64,000 nucleotides of DNA, from NCBI GenBank assembly GCA_902775565.1, contig CACYMP010000003.1, positions 1-64,000 on the forward strand, in the 5' to 3' direction. The translations under genes were made by a program, and so were the position numbers. Below, one piece after another: positions 1 through 8,511 of this stretch. Under the pieces are notes generated by a model. It saw only the letters and a program-made list of their open reading frames with translations, did not search any database and was not told where the DNA came from. This stretch comes from Oscillospiraceae bacterium. GTDB lineage: Bacteria > Bacillota > Clostridia > Saccharofermentanales > Saccharofermentanaceae. Numbering within the stretch: position 1 is the stretch's first letter; each line of letters begins with the position of its first letter.

Positions 1-30
1 AAAACAAAAACCGGATTTGACTCCGGTCTG
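1..30 (-). terminator. inverted repeat at left edge, possible terminator
   Basis: A short hairpin (ACCGGA / TCCGGT, 6-base loop) is followed on the minus strand by TTTTTGTTTT. No minus-strand gene enters it from the right, so it more likely serves a plus-strand gene lying off the left edge, for which the U-tract is weak. The rest of positions 31-173 is the leader of the first gene and holds a TATAAT at 127-132 without a clear -35. Confidence 0.35.
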
Positions 31-173
31 TTTGCTATGCCCAGTTATTTCAAAACAGAAAACTGCCAACAAGCTCTTGATTTTTGTTAGCAGGTTTTAC
101 TGTCCGCACAGAGATCAAAAATCAGTTATAATTGAGAACGGAATAATCAGCAAATCACGAAGGGGTGGTACAG

Positions 174-710
174 ATGTATCTTAATAATTCAAAGATGGGC
201 GCTTACAGAGTCGCCAACGGAATCATTATAGCCATATGCGGAATAACATCGTTTTTCAATCTAGTATTCATTCTCTTCATATCCTTATCCAGCCATTTCG
301 ATCACGGGCTGGCAGAAACGCTCCTGTGCCTTATCGTATCCGGATTAATGCTTATAAAGATCGGGATCATTATATGGCGTGCGCTCATGATCCACAGGCT
401 CTCGAAATGCAGGATCTATAACTCCATTATCGAAGAAGACCACGACGGCATCATTGCATACAGTTCGATCGCGAAAATGACAGGCGTTTCCGAAGCAAAT
501 GTCATCAGAGACATTATGTGGCTTGTAAGAGAAAGATATCTGATCAACATCACTGTCGGAAGAACCGCCGTCAGAGTCGATCTTCTGTCTGACGAGAAAG
601 ATTTTGTAACTGTCGCCTGTCCCACGTGCGGAGCTCACATAGTCATCCGCAAGAACGGCGGCGGAAGATGCGACCACTGCGGAACTTTCATGAGATTAAA
701 GGAGAATTAA
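174..710 (+). CDS. membrane protein with winged-helix-like and zinc-ribbon domains
   Basis: Hypothetical protein of 178 residues. Two hydrophobic segments (about residues 10-36 and 47-70) anchor a cytoplasmic tail. The middle (about 85-135) has the spacing of a small winged-helix/PCI-like fold (AYSSIAKMTGVSEANVIRDI). The end is a zinc ribbon with CPTC and CDHC pairs (Cys149, 152, 166, 169). The upstream GTG at 165 lies inside the AAGGGG ribosome site, so the ATG at 174, eight bases after that site, is the better start. It sits one base ahead of a paralogue with the same architecture. The layout resembles sensor or scaffold proteins seen in clostridial genomes; the function is unknown. Confidence 0.75.
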   Translation: MYLNNSKMGAYRVANGIIIAICGITSFFNLVFILFISLSSHFDHGLAETLLCLIVSGLMLIKIGIIIWRALMIHRLSKCRIYNSIIEEDHDGIIAYSSIAKMTGVSEANVIRDIMWLVRERYLINITVGRTAVRVDLLSDEKDFVTVACPTCGAHIVIRKNGGGRCDHCGTFMRLKEN

Positions 711-711
711 G

Positions 712-1302
712 ATGTATCAGAATAAAAGCAAAGGTGTTGTGGCAACCATCATCTGGTGCGTAGTCAGCGGCATGTGCATAATGCCCGCTGTTGTTCTGTG
801 GGGCATTTCATGCGATACCAAAATCTATGACAGATTTGAAGATCCGGGGCTTTACAGGGTAATGTATCTTGTCTTTGCAATTGCATTTACCGCTCCCATC
901 GTTGTGTTCTTTATTAAGTGCGCACAAACCGTAGCTGTAAGACATATCAGCGATCTGTTTACCGCTGATGCCGACGGGTTTGTACCGGTTGCAGAACTTG
1001 CAAGAGCATTGAACAAGACTGAAGAAGAAACAATAAGCAAGATCACGAAAATGATCCGCCGGGGTTATCTCATCAACTGCAATTACAGTGCGCATCAGAG
1101 AGCATTCCTTCTGTCGGATAAGATAGGCGCACCGACAACCATGTTTCAGGGCGCTCCGGAAAACAAACCTTTCATAGGCGTCCACTGCCCCGGCTGTGCT
1201 GCAAGCCTTAAGATAAGGGCAAACACGCAGGGCACGTGTCCTTATTGCGGAAGACTTATAACAGCTCCGTCATATGATCCGGATTCAAATACATTCAGAT
1301 AA
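712..1302 (+). CDS. membrane protein with winged-helix-like and zinc-ribbon domains, paralogue
   Basis: Second member of a tandem pair, 196 residues, starting one base after the previous stop with AAAGGAG upstream, so the two are co-transcribed and probably coupled. Two transmembrane segments (about 9-32 and 46-68) are followed by a helix-turn-helix-like stretch (about 85-125, VPVAELARALNKTEEETISK) and a zinc ribbon (Cys159, 162, 176, 179; CPGC and CPYC). The similarity to the first protein is in layout more than in sequence, so the duplication is old. An acidic/polar tail of about 15 residues follows the ribbon. No function is recognised; the pair may form a hetero-oligomer in the membrane. 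A strong terminator follows at once. Confidence 0.75.
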   Translation: MYQNKSKGVVATIIWCVVSGMCIMPAVVLWGISCDTKIYDRFEDPGLYRVMYLVFAIAFTAPIVVFFIKCAQTVAVRHISDLFTADADGFVPVAELARALNKTEEETISKITKMIRRGYLINCNYSAHQRAFLLSDKIGAPTTMFQGAPENKPFIGVHCPGCAASLKIRANTQGTCPYCGRLITAPSYDPDSNTFR

Positions 1303-1330
1303 AAAAGGTGCCTCATTTGAGGCACCTTTT
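1301..1330. terminator. bidirectional intrinsic terminator
   Basis: A near-perfect hairpin (AAAAGGTGCCTCA / TGAGGCACCTTTT) between convergent genes. It has A-runs on the left and T-runs on the right, so it can stop the zinc-ribbon operon on the plus strand and the iorAB operon on the minus strand. Confidence 0.85.
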
Positions 1331-1350
1331 AAGTTATTACTCTTAACTTT

Positions 1351-1773
1351 TTACTGCAGATCTTCCATTCCCATGGTCTTAACGCCCGCAGCATTGAGCA
1401 GAGCCTCTGCCTTTGCGTTGTCATTTGTCTTGATGGCGATAGGAGCGCCCTCACCATCGATCGAAAGACCGTAGATATAGCTGATGTTGATACCGGCAGC
1501 GTGGATCATTGCAACTACCTTTGCAAGGCTTCCTACGGCATCGGGAACGACTACAGCGATAACCTCATCTATACGTGCGGCAAAGCCTGCATCCTTGAGG
1601 ATCTGCTTAGCCTTGTCAGGGTCCTTGGTAATAAGGCGGAGCACACCGTATTCCATGGTGTCTGCGAGGCTTGCAGAGAGAATGTCGATACCGCCCTGCG
1701 CAAGGATCTTAAGGACCTGGTCAAGTCTTCCTTCCGTGTTCTCTAAGAAAACCGATAACTGCTTTACGAACAT
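1351..1773 (-). CDS. tandem ACT-domain protein
   Basis: A 140-residue protein made of two ACT domains (about 1-66 and 70-137) with no catalytic domain; the repeated beta-alpha-beta pattern is visible (FVKQLSVFLENTEGRLDQVL and VIAVVVPDAVGSLAKVVAMI). ACT domains bind amino acids or related small ligands. Stand-alone double-ACT proteins often lie next to phenylacetate-CoA ligase and indolepyruvate oxidoreductase genes, as here, where it is the last gene of the operon. The likely role is to sense an aromatic amino acid or its oxoacid and tune the pathway; this is inferred from context. GGAGG-type ribosome site (GAGGGAGGTACC) precedes the ATG. Confidence 0.85.
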   Translation of the reverse strand: MFVKQLSVFLENTEGRLDQVLKILAQGGIDILSASLADTMEYGVLRLITKDPDKAKQILKDAGFAARIDEVIAVVVPDAVGSLAKVVAMIHAAGINISYIYGLSIDGEGAPIAIKTNDNAKAEALLNAAGVKTMGMEDLQ

Positions 1774-1791
1774 AGTGGTACCTCCCTCTTT

Positions 1792-3093
1792 TTACTGATA
1801 AAGCTTGCGCTTGTCTGTAACGTGCTTGCTCTTTCCGTCGAAGTGCTCCAAGCCGTTGGGTTCAACGAGCTTGACCTTGGCATTAAGGCCGATAGCCATC
1901 TTGAGCTTGTCGTGAACAGCCTTGGAGAGCTTCTCCAAAGACTTGATCTCGTCTGTAAACGCATTCTCCGCGACCTCAACCTGAACCTCGAGAGTATCGG
2001 TGTTGTCAACACGGTCAACAACGAGCATGTAGTGAGGTGTCGTTCCTTCTACGGTAAGAAGCGCTGCCTCTACCTGAGAAGGGAAAACATTTACGCCGCG
2101 GATAATGAGCATGTCGTCAGATCTTCCTCTGAAACGCTGGATCCTGGCCATCGTACGGCCGCACTCGCACTTGTCGTACTCGATGGATGTAAGGTCTTTA
2201 GTCCTGTAACGGATGAGAGGCATACCTTCCTTTGTGAGATTGGTGATAACAAGCTCACCGTCAGAACCCTTGGGAAGCTGCTTGCCTGTTGCAGGATCGA
2301 TGATCTCGGGCAGGAAATGATCTTCCCAGATATGAAGACCCTTGTGGTGCTCGCAGTCGCAGGCAACACCGGGACCCATCATCTCTGTAAGTCCGTAAAT
2401 GTCATATGCCTTGATGTGAAGTCTTGCTTCCATCTGATCGCGCATCTCGTCAGTCCAGGGTTCAGCACCGCAAATAGCGCACTTAAGCTTTATCTTATCG
2501 ATGAGGCCTGCTTTCTCAAGGTCCTCTGCAACGTGAAGCAGATAAGAAGGTGTGCATGCAATAGCAGTAACGTCACAGTCGATCATCATGTCAATGAGTT
2601 TCTGTGTGTTTCCGGTAGACATCGGAAGGACCATTGCTCCCAGATACTCTGCACCGTAATGTGCTCCTAATCCGCCAGTAAACAGGCCGTAGCCGTATCC
2701 GATCTGGATGATGTCGTCCTTAGTGATGCCAGCCATTGAAAGGCATCTTGCGACGCATTCGGCCCAAATATCAATATCACGTCTGGTATAAACGGCGATC
2801 TTGGGCTTTCCCGTTGTTCCGGATGATGCATGGACACGGACCAGTTCTGATCTGGGTGCCGCAGCTAACCCGAACGGATAAGTGTCGCGCAGATCCGCAT
2901 ATGTTGTAAACGGAAGCTTATCAAGGTCTTCAATGCCCTTGATGTCTCCGGGCTCAAGGCCTGCTTCCTGCATCTTCTTGCGGTAATACTCAACGTTATG
3001 GTAAACGCGGTTTACCTGCTTGACGAGTCTTGCGCTCTGCAGCGCTTCTATCTCGTCACGCGACATGCACTCCTTTGCTTCATTCCAGATCAT
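1792..3093 (-). CDS. paaK: phenylacetate-CoA ligase family protein
   Basis: Adenylate-forming ligase of 433 residues, the normal length for PaaK-type enzymes. It shows the AMP-binding P-loop (SSGTTGKPK, about residue 90), the YGLTEMMGPG motif and the RYRTKDL motif before the small C-terminal domain. The family activates phenylacetate or other aryl acids to CoA thioesters with ATP, giving AMP and pyrophosphate. In this operon it sits with indolepyruvate:ferredoxin oxidoreductase, which makes aryl-acetyl-CoA, so the ligase may recapture free arylacetate or run in reverse. The exact aryl substrate cannot be read from sequence. Cys pairs near residue 310 (CECGR) are as usual in the anaerobe branch. 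Confidence 0.9.
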   Translation of the reverse strand: MIWNEAKECMSRDEIEALQSARLVKQVNRVYHNVEYYRKKMQEAGLEPGDIKGIEDLDKLPFTTYADLRDTYPFGLAAAPRSELVRVHASSGTTGKPKIAVYTRRDIDIWAECVARCLSMAGITKDDIIQIGYGYGLFTGGLGAHYGAEYLGAMVLPMSTGNTQKLIDMMIDCDVTAIACTPSYLLHVAEDLEKAGLIDKIKLKCAICGAEPWTDEMRDQMEARLHIKAYDIYGLTEMMGPGVACDCEHHKGLHIWEDHFLPEIIDPATGKQLPKGSDGELVITNLTKEGMPLIRYRTKDLTSIEYDKCECGRTMARIQRFRGRSDDMLIIRGVNVFPSQVEAALLTVEGTTPHYMLVVDRVDNTDTLEVQVEVAENAFTDEIKSLEKLSKAVHDKLKMAIGLNAKVKLVEPNGLEHFDGKSKHVTDKRKLYQ

Positions 3094-3115
3094 ACTGTTG
3101 CCCTCCTTAGGCGGG

Positions 3116-3529
3116 TTATTTCCGTGCGGTCTTAAAACCGTTAACGATAATGAGTGCGAGTTCTTTGCCTTCCTTATCGAAAGCTTTGACCTCGTACAGA
3201 CAGATGAATCTGCCGTCCTTGACGATATCAGCAGTGCATGTGACCTTGCCGCCGTGCCAGGATCTTAAGAAATTCATCTGGGTTGCCTGTGTGACAGTTA
3301 TGGTTTCCGAATCGAGCTCACAGTTCTCTGCAACGGCAAATGCGAAATCCGCCATCGTGTAATAGACTGCTCCCATGAGACCTCCGACGGCATTAAGATG
3401 CCTGCCGTCAGGCTCGAGCGAGACTACGCTGTGGCCCTTCTCGGCCTTCTCGATTATTATTCCGGTAGCTTCCGTAGCGTATTTGTCGCCTTCGAAAAAC
3501 TTCCTTACTTCTTCAAGAGTATTCGCCAT
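3116..3529 (-). CDS. PaaI-type hotdog-fold thioesterase
   Basis: A 137-residue single hotdog domain. The conserved GGLMGAVYYTMADFAFAVA segment corresponds to the HGGxxxxLaDxAxA helix of PaaI/YdiI thioesterases, followed by the beta-strands of the fold. Family members hydrolyse aryl-CoA and acyl-CoA thioesters. Lying between paaK and iorB it could release arylacetate from the CoA thioester and so regenerate CoA, or proofread dead-end thioesters. The His of the family's HGG is not evident (AVGG here), so catalysis may rest on the Asp. An alternative is a thioesterase-fold protein with another role. Confidence 0.8.
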   Translation of the reverse strand: MANTLEEVRKFFEGDKYATEATGIIIEKAEKGHSVVSLEPDGRHLNAVGGLMGAVYYTMADFAFAVAENCELDSETITVTQATQMNFLRSWHGGKVTCTADIVKDGRFICLYEVKAFDKEGKELALIIVNGFKTARK

Positions 3530-3537
3530 AAGATTCC

Positions 3538-4113
3538 TTATTCAGCTGCAAGACCCATCTCGAAAGCCTTCATGTTGAGCTCAAGGAACTTTGCCGGAAC
3601 AGAAGCTTCAACAGCCTTGATCCACTCTTCCTTGCTGATCTCTTTGATGTACTTTGAGAAAACGCCCATCAGAACGATGTTTGTAGCCTTTGAAGAACCT
3701 GCCTGCTCGGCAATCGTAAGAGCATCGATCGCATCGACCTTTGCGCCGGATGCTTCCATCTTTGCGATAAGCTCGGACGGATATTCGGCGGTGCCCGCGA
3801 TTACCGGCATAGGATCGATCTGCTGTGAGTTGGTAACGATCTGTCCGCCCGGTTTTAAGAACTGGACATATCTTGCAGCTTCCAGAAGCTCAAAAGAAAT
3901 GATGTAGTCAGCTTCACCCTTGTCGATGATTGGAGAGTTGACCTTGTCGCCGAACCTGACGTAAGTAACAACGCTTCCGCCTCTCTGGCTCATTCCGTGA
4001 ACCTCGGACACCTTAACGTCATAGCCCTTGTCCATTGCGGCTCTGCCCAAAAGCTTGCTGGCGAGGAGCGAACCCTGTCCGCCGACGCCTACTATCATAA
4101 TATTGGTTACCAT
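3538..4113 (-). CDS. iorB: indolepyruvate:ferredoxin oxidoreductase beta subunit
   Basis: A 191-residue gamma-type domain of the 2-oxoacid:ferredoxin oxidoreductase superfamily, starting with the typical VGVGGQGSLLASKLLG and containing SEVHGMSQRGGSV. It pairs with IorA to decarboxylate aromatic 2-oxoacids (indolepyruvate, phenylpyruvate, hydroxyphenylpyruvate) to the aryl-acetyl-CoA, reducing ferredoxin. The start overlaps the end of iorA by seven bases, and a GGAGG site lies inside the end of iorA, so translation is coupled. Cytoplasmic, acting as an (alpha-beta)2 complex in characterised homologues. Confidence 0.93.
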   Translation of the reverse strand: MVTNIMIVGVGGQGSLLASKLLGRAAMDKGYDVKVSEVHGMSQRGGSVVTYVRFGDKVNSPIIDKGEADYIISFELLEAARYVQFLKPGGQIVTNSQQIDPMPVIAGTAEYPSELIAKMEASGAKVDAIDALTIAEQAGSSKATNIVLMGVFSKYIKEISKEEWIKAVEASVPAKFLELNMKAFEMGLAAE

Positions 4114-5861
4114 GTGATCGCCTCCCCGTTCAATGTCTCAAAAGCTCCGAACTTGCAGAGCTCGCTGCATACCTTGCAGCCGAAGCACTGGGTTACGTCA
4201 ACCTTTGCGTGTCCGTCCTTGAATGAGATCGCAGGGCATCCGAGCTTCATGCAGGCCTTGCAGGACTTGCACTTGTCGGGATTGACCTGGATAGGCTCAC
4301 CGCGCTTGACCTTCTTGAGGAGAGCGCAGGGTCTTCTGGAGATGATGACCGAAGGCTCTTCAGCAGCAAGCTCTTCCTTTACTGCCTGCTCTGCTTCAGC
4401 GAGGTTATAAGGATCTACTACTCTTACCCTGTTGATGCCCATTGCGCGTACAAGAGCTTCAAGATCGATCTTGCCTGCCGGATCGCCTCTAAGGTTGAAG
4501 CCTGTCGTAGGATTCTGCTGGTGACCCGTCATGCCCGTGATGGAGTTATCGAGGATGATAACCGTTGAATTTGTCTGGTTGTATGCGATATTGGCAAGAC
4601 CTGTCATGCCCGAATGCATGAATGTGGAGTCGCCGATAACAGCTACCGTATTCTTCTCTGCTTCTGCACCGAGTGCCTTGTTGAAGCCGTGGATGGAGCT
4701 TACGGAAGCGCCCATGCACTCTGTGGTATCGATAGCGCAAAGCGGAGGTGTAGCGCCCAAAGTGTAGCATCCGATATCACCAAGGACAGTAAGCTTAAGC
4801 TTGGAGAGAACATAGAACATGCCTCTGTGAGGGCAGCCTGCGCACATTGCCGGAGGTCTTCCGGGAAGTCCTTCGATCGGCTTGCAAGCGGGCTTTTCGG
4901 GAAGTCCTAAGCTTGTAGCGATAAGGCCCTGTGAGAACTCGTCGATGAGCGGGAAGATATCCTTGCCTGTTACCTTAAGGCCCAAAGCCTTGCAGTGTGT
5001 CTCGATGATTGGATCGAGCTCTTCGACTACAACGAGCTTTTCTACCTTTGCGGCAAGATCAGTGATCTTCTTTACGGGAAGCGGATTGATAAGGCCGATC
5101 TTGAGTACGGGATACTTATCTCCGAAAACTTCCTTAACATACTGGTATGAAGTTGAAGATGTAATGATACCCATGGAAGTATCAGAACCTTCTTCTAAGC
5201 GGTTGAGGTCGGAAGTCTCGGCAAAAGCAATGAGCTTTTGTGTCCTCTCCTCAACGATAGGATGACGCTTCTTTGCGTTGGCAGGAACCATTACGTACTT
5301 GCCTGCATCCTTGACATAAGGCTTAACTGCAACCTCTGCCCTCTCACCTGTCTCAACGATGGACTGGGAGTGAGCGACTCTGGTGCACATCTTGATGAAT
5401 ACCGGAGTATCGAACTGCTCGGAAATCTCATAAGCCTTGATAACAAAGTCTTTTGCTTCCTGAGAATCGGAAGGCTCGAGCATCGGCATCTTAGCAGCGA
5501 TAGCATAATGTCTTGAATCCTGCTCATTCTGGGAAGAATGCATACCGGGATCGTCAGCGACAAGGATGACCATACCCGCATTAACGCCCGTGTAGCTGAT
5601 AGTAAACAGCGGATCTGCCGCAACGTTGAGTCCTACGTGCTTCATCGCGCAGTAAGATCTCTTGCCTGCCCTGCTCGCACCGAAAGCGGTCTCCATTGCG
5701 ACCTTCTCGTTAGGTGCCCATTCGCAGTAGATCTCATCGAACTTGGCAGCTTCTTCAGTAGTCTCTGTCGAAGGAGTTCCCGGATAAGAGCTCGCGACAG
5801 CGACACCGGCTTCGTAAAGGCCTCTGGCAATGGCCTTATTTCCCAGCATCAGTTCCTTCAT
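4107..5861 (-). CDS. iorA: indolepyruvate:ferredoxin oxidoreductase alpha subunit
   Basis: First gene of the operon, 584 residues, the family length. It has the N-terminal pyrimidine-binding domain (GNKAIARGLYEAGV, SYPGTPSTE), a central domain, then the thiamine-diphosphate domain (GDSTFMHSGM with a downstream ILDN). The C-terminus is a ferredoxin module with two [4Fe-4S] sites: CKSCKACMKLGCP and CFGCKVCSELC. The spacing of four between the third and fourth Cys of the first cluster is the hallmark of Ior. Electrons from the oxoacid leave through these clusters to ferredoxin. Ribosome site GAGGAG, nine bases before the ATG. The enzyme supports peptide or amino acid fermentation, or works in reverse for aromatic amino acid synthesis. 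Confidence 0.95.
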   Translation of the reverse strand: MKELMLGNKAIARGLYEAGVAVASSYPGTPSTETTEEAAKFDEIYCEWAPNEKVAMETAFGASRAGKRSYCAMKHVGLNVAADPLFTISYTGVNAGMVILVADDPGMHSSQNEQDSRHYAIAAKMPMLEPSDSQEAKDFVIKAYEISEQFDTPVFIKMCTRVAHSQSIVETGERAEVAVKPYVKDAGKYVMVPANAKKRHPIVEERTQKLIAFAETSDLNRLEEGSDTSMGIITSSTSYQYVKEVFGDKYPVLKIGLINPLPVKKITDLAAKVEKLVVVEELDPIIETHCKALGLKVTGKDIFPLIDEFSQGLIATSLGLPEKPACKPIEGLPGRPPAMCAGCPHRGMFYVLSKLKLTVLGDIGCYTLGATPPLCAIDTTECMGASVSSIHGFNKALGAEAEKNTVAVIGDSTFMHSGMTGLANIAYNQTNSTVIILDNSITGMTGHQQNPTTGFNLRGDPAGKIDLEALVRAMGINRVRVVDPYNLAEAEQAVKEELAAEEPSVIISRRPCALLKKVKRGEPIQVNPDKCKSCKACMKLGCPAISFKDGHAKVDVTQCFGCKVCSELCKFGAFETLNGEAITW

Positions 5862-5953
5862 GTGAACATCTCCTCATAAACAGTATTCACCTATAATACA
5901 ACAAAATGAGCGACTTTAATATTATAAAATAATATATAAATATCACGGCAGAT

Positions 5954-5994
5954 AAAAAAGACCTGCAGTTCCGCACCGCGGTCCCTGCAGGTCT
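5954..5994 (-). terminator. intrinsic terminator after the glycan operon
   Basis: The 10-bp stem AGACCTGCAG / CTGCAGGTCT with a GC-rich 15-base loop is followed on the minus strand by TTTTTT. It ends the nucleotide-sugar operon whose last gene stops at 6016. Confidence 0.85.
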
Positions 5995-6015
5995 AATCAG
6001 TTCATAAATTAAGGA

Positions 6016-7344
6016 TTACAGTCTCCAGAACCTCATTCCGGAAGCCTTGAGCTCATCCATTCTGTAAAGGCTCTTTACGTCAACAAGAACCTTCTCGTCA
6101 TCCTTGAGTTCGGACTTGAACAGATCCTTGATCTGAAGCATGGACATGCTCCTGAATTCGTTGTGGCCTACTGCTACGATAACGCAGTCTGCCTTGGGGA
6201 TCTGATCGAAAGGTACCAGGTCTACGCCGTACTCGTGCTTTGCGACTTCCACATCAGCCCAGGAATCGGTTACAACGGGATTGATGTCATATTCCTTGAG
6301 TCTGTTGATGATGTCTACGACCTTTGAATTACGTGTATCAGGGCAGTTCTCCTTGAATGTGATACCGAGGATGACAACTGTTGCCTTCTTAGGCGCAAGA
6401 CCTGCCTCGATCATCTGCTTGATCGCTGCGTCTGCAACATAAGCACCCATGCTGTCGTTTACCTTACGGCCGTTCAAGATGATCTGTGAGTGATATCCGA
6501 GCATCTCTGCACAGTTTGTAAGGTAGTAAGGATCTACGCCGATGCAGTGACCGCCTACGAGGCCCGGCTTGAAGCCCAGTGCGTTCCACTTTGAGTTCAT
6601 TCCGTAGAGCACTTCGTTGGTGTCGATACCGATCTTGTCGCAGATGATGGCGATCTCGTTCATGAAAGCGATGTTGATGTCGCGCTGTGAGTTCTCGACA
6701 ACCTTGACTGCCTCAGCCGTCTTGATGTCGGATACAGGTACCGTGCCTGCCTTGATAACGATGTCATAGACCTTCTTGATCTCTTCTGCGGACTCTTTAT
6801 CCATACCTGAAACTACCTTGCGGATAGTTGTAAGAGTGTGGACTCTGTCACCCGGGTTGATACGCTCGGGTGAATAACCGATCTTCCAGTCAACGCCGCA
6901 CTTGAGGCCTGATTCCTTCTCGATGATCGGAACGCAGACATCCTCTGTGACGCCCGGATATACCGTGGACTCGAAAACAACGATCGATCCGGGAGCTAAG
7001 TTCTGGCCTACGGTGCGTGATGCGCCTTCCACAGGTCTTAAGTCAGGTGTCGTATCCTTGTTTACCGGTGTAGGAACAGCTACAACGATAAATCTTGCTT
7101 CCTTGAGCTTGGATGCGTCAGACGTGAATTCAACTGTTGTGTTCTTGATAGCTTCACCGACTTCATTTGTAGCGTCGATTCCGTTAGCGTATTCCTGAAC
7201 ACGCTTCTCGTTTATGTCAAATCCGATGACCTTGATATGCTTTGCAAACTCGACCGCGATCGGCATTCCTACGTAGCCTAAGCCTACGAGGGCAAGCTTC
7301 TCGGTGCCTGATATAAGTCCCTGATAGATGTCGTCAAATCTCAT
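6016..7344 (-). CDS. UDP-N-acetylglucosamine 6-dehydrogenase-like (WbpA-like) nucleotide sugar dehydrogenase
   Basis: A 442-residue member of the UDP-glucose/GDP-mannose dehydrogenase family. It has the Rossmann motif VGLGYVGMPIA, the FESTVYPGVTE strand, the catalytic cysteine in GGHCIGVDPYYL and the C-terminal domain with GITFKENCPDTRNS. The sequence resembles the WbpA/TviB/CapL branch, which oxidises C6 of UDP-HexNAc with two NAD+ to the uronic acid. It is followed upstream by a WbpE-like aminotransferase and a WbpB-like dehydrogenase, which supports UDP-GlcNAc as substrate. Alternatives are UDP-ManNAc or UDP-galactosamine dehydrogenase. Confidence 0.85.
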   Translation of the reverse strand: MRFDDIYQGLISGTEKLALVGLGYVGMPIAVEFAKHIKVIGFDINEKRVQEYANGIDATNEVGEAIKNTTVEFTSDASKLKEARFIVVAVPTPVNKDTTPDLRPVEGASRTVGQNLAPGSIVVFESTVYPGVTEDVCVPIIEKESGLKCGVDWKIGYSPERINPGDRVHTLTTIRKVVSGMDKESAEEIKKVYDIVIKAGTVPVSDIKTAEAVKVVENSQRDINIAFMNEIAIICDKIGIDTNEVLYGMNSKWNALGFKPGLVGGHCIGVDPYYLTNCAEMLGYHSQIILNGRKVNDSMGAYVADAAIKQMIEAGLAPKKATVVILGITFKENCPDTRNSKVVDIINRLKEYDINPVVTDSWADVEVAKHEYGVDLVPFDQIPKADCVIVAVGHNEFRSMSMLQIKDLFKSELKDDEKVLVDVKSLYRMDELKASGMRFWRL

Positions 7345-7379
7345 TTTGATCGCTCCTTTGTTGTTGGTTCCAAGTTATT

Positions 7380-8507
7380 TTACAGATATGCCTTAATGGC
7401 TTCAACTACCGCTTTTACGTCCGCTTCGGTCTTGTAAGGATCGAGCGGGAGGCTCAGTACAGTGTCGCAGATCTCATCTGTTACGGGGCAATCGGCATTC
7501 TCGCTGTATGTTCCGGCAAATGCGCCCTGCTTATGCATAGGCTTCTTGTAGTAGATCATGGAAGGTATTCCCTTCTCCTTGAGCTTTGCCTGCAGATCAG
7601 CTCTGTCAACGCTCTTGGGAAGTCTTACCGTGTACTGTGCCCAGGATGAAAGATAATCATCAGGGATAAAAGGCAGTACAAGATCCGTGCCTTCGAAAAG
7701 CTCCGTATAAAGCTTTGCGACCTTATTGATATCGGCAAGCTCGTAATCGGAAAATGCCTTGACCTTAACCTTGAGTACAGCTGCCTGAACGGTATCGAGA
7801 CGGCTGTTCATGCCGATCCTGATATTGTCGTACTTGTCAGCTCCTTTGCCGTGAACGGCATAAGACCTTAACAGATCCGCCCATTCGTCGTTGTTTGTGA
7901 AGATAGCGCCGCCGTCGCCGTAGCAGCCGACAGGCTTAGCCGGGAAGAACGACGTTGTGGAGATATCACCGAAAGAACATGCCTTAGCTCCGTGAAGTTC
8001 ACCTCCGAAGCCCTGCGCGCCGTCTTCGAGAAGATAAAGACCGTACTTCTTGCATATGGGTCTTATGGCATCGAAATCGGCAGGAAGACCGAAGAGGTCA
8101 ACCGCGATGACTGCCTTAGGAGTGTATTTTCCGTCAGACAATACCTTTTCGATCGCTTTCCCAAGCTTTACGGGATCCATGTTGTAAGTAGCGGGATCAA
8201 CATCAACAAAAACAGGCGTTGCGCCGACCGCGCCGACGACCTCGCCTGAGCTGAAGTAAGTGAAATCCGGTACGAAAACGACATCTCCGGCTCCGATACC
8301 CCATACCATGAGCGGGAGCTGAAGCGCATCTGTTCCGTTCGCACACGAAATGCAGTGCTTTACGCCGCAGTATTCAGCGAGCTGCTGCTCTAATTCCTTT
8401 ACCGGAGCGCCTCCGATAAACTGCGCCTTTGTGCAGCAATCCGTGATCCCTGCATCGATATCTGCTTTAAGTACCTGGTACTGCTTCTTTAAATCTCTGT
8501 ATTCCAT
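7380..8507 (-). CDS. DegT/DnrJ/EryC1 aminotransferase, WbpE-like
   Basis: A PLP-dependent sugar aminotransferase of 375 residues. Signs are SCANGTDALQLPL near residue 55, VDLFGLPADFD, the DGAQGFGG acidic motif that holds the pyridine nitrogen, and the Schiff-base lysine in TSFFPAKPVGCYGDGG. In the WbpA-WbpB-WbpE pathway the enzyme adds an amino group from glutamate to C3 of UDP-3-keto-GlcNAcA. The gene lies four bases after the WbpB-like dehydrogenase, consistent with known coupling of the oxidation and transamination steps. Generic alternatives are other 3-keto or 4-keto sugar aminotransferases. Confidence 0.87.
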   Translation of the reverse strand: MEYRDLKKQYQVLKADIDAGITDCCTKAQFIGGAPVKELEQQLAEYCGVKHCISCANGTDALQLPLMVWGIGAGDVVFVPDFTYFSSGEVVGAVGATPVFVDVDPATYNMDPVKLGKAIEKVLSDGKYTPKAVIAVDLFGLPADFDAIRPICKKYGLYLLEDGAQGFGGELHGAKACSFGDISTTSFFPAKPVGCYGDGGAIFTNNDEWADLLRSYAVHGKGADKYDNIRIGMNSRLDTVQAAVLKVKVKAFSDYELADINKVAKLYTELFEGTDLVLPFIPDDYLSSWAQYTVRLPKSVDRADLQAKLKEKGIPSMIYYKKPMHKQGAFAGTYSENADCPVTDEICDTVLSLPLDPYKTEADVKAVVEAIKAYL

Positions 8508-8511
8508 AGAA

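Noticed and set aside
1822..2670. Long plus-strand frame of 282 codons opposite paaK
   Set aside because: It is antisense to a clear PaaK gene, has a Leu/Val-rich composition typical of complementary frames and no family match.
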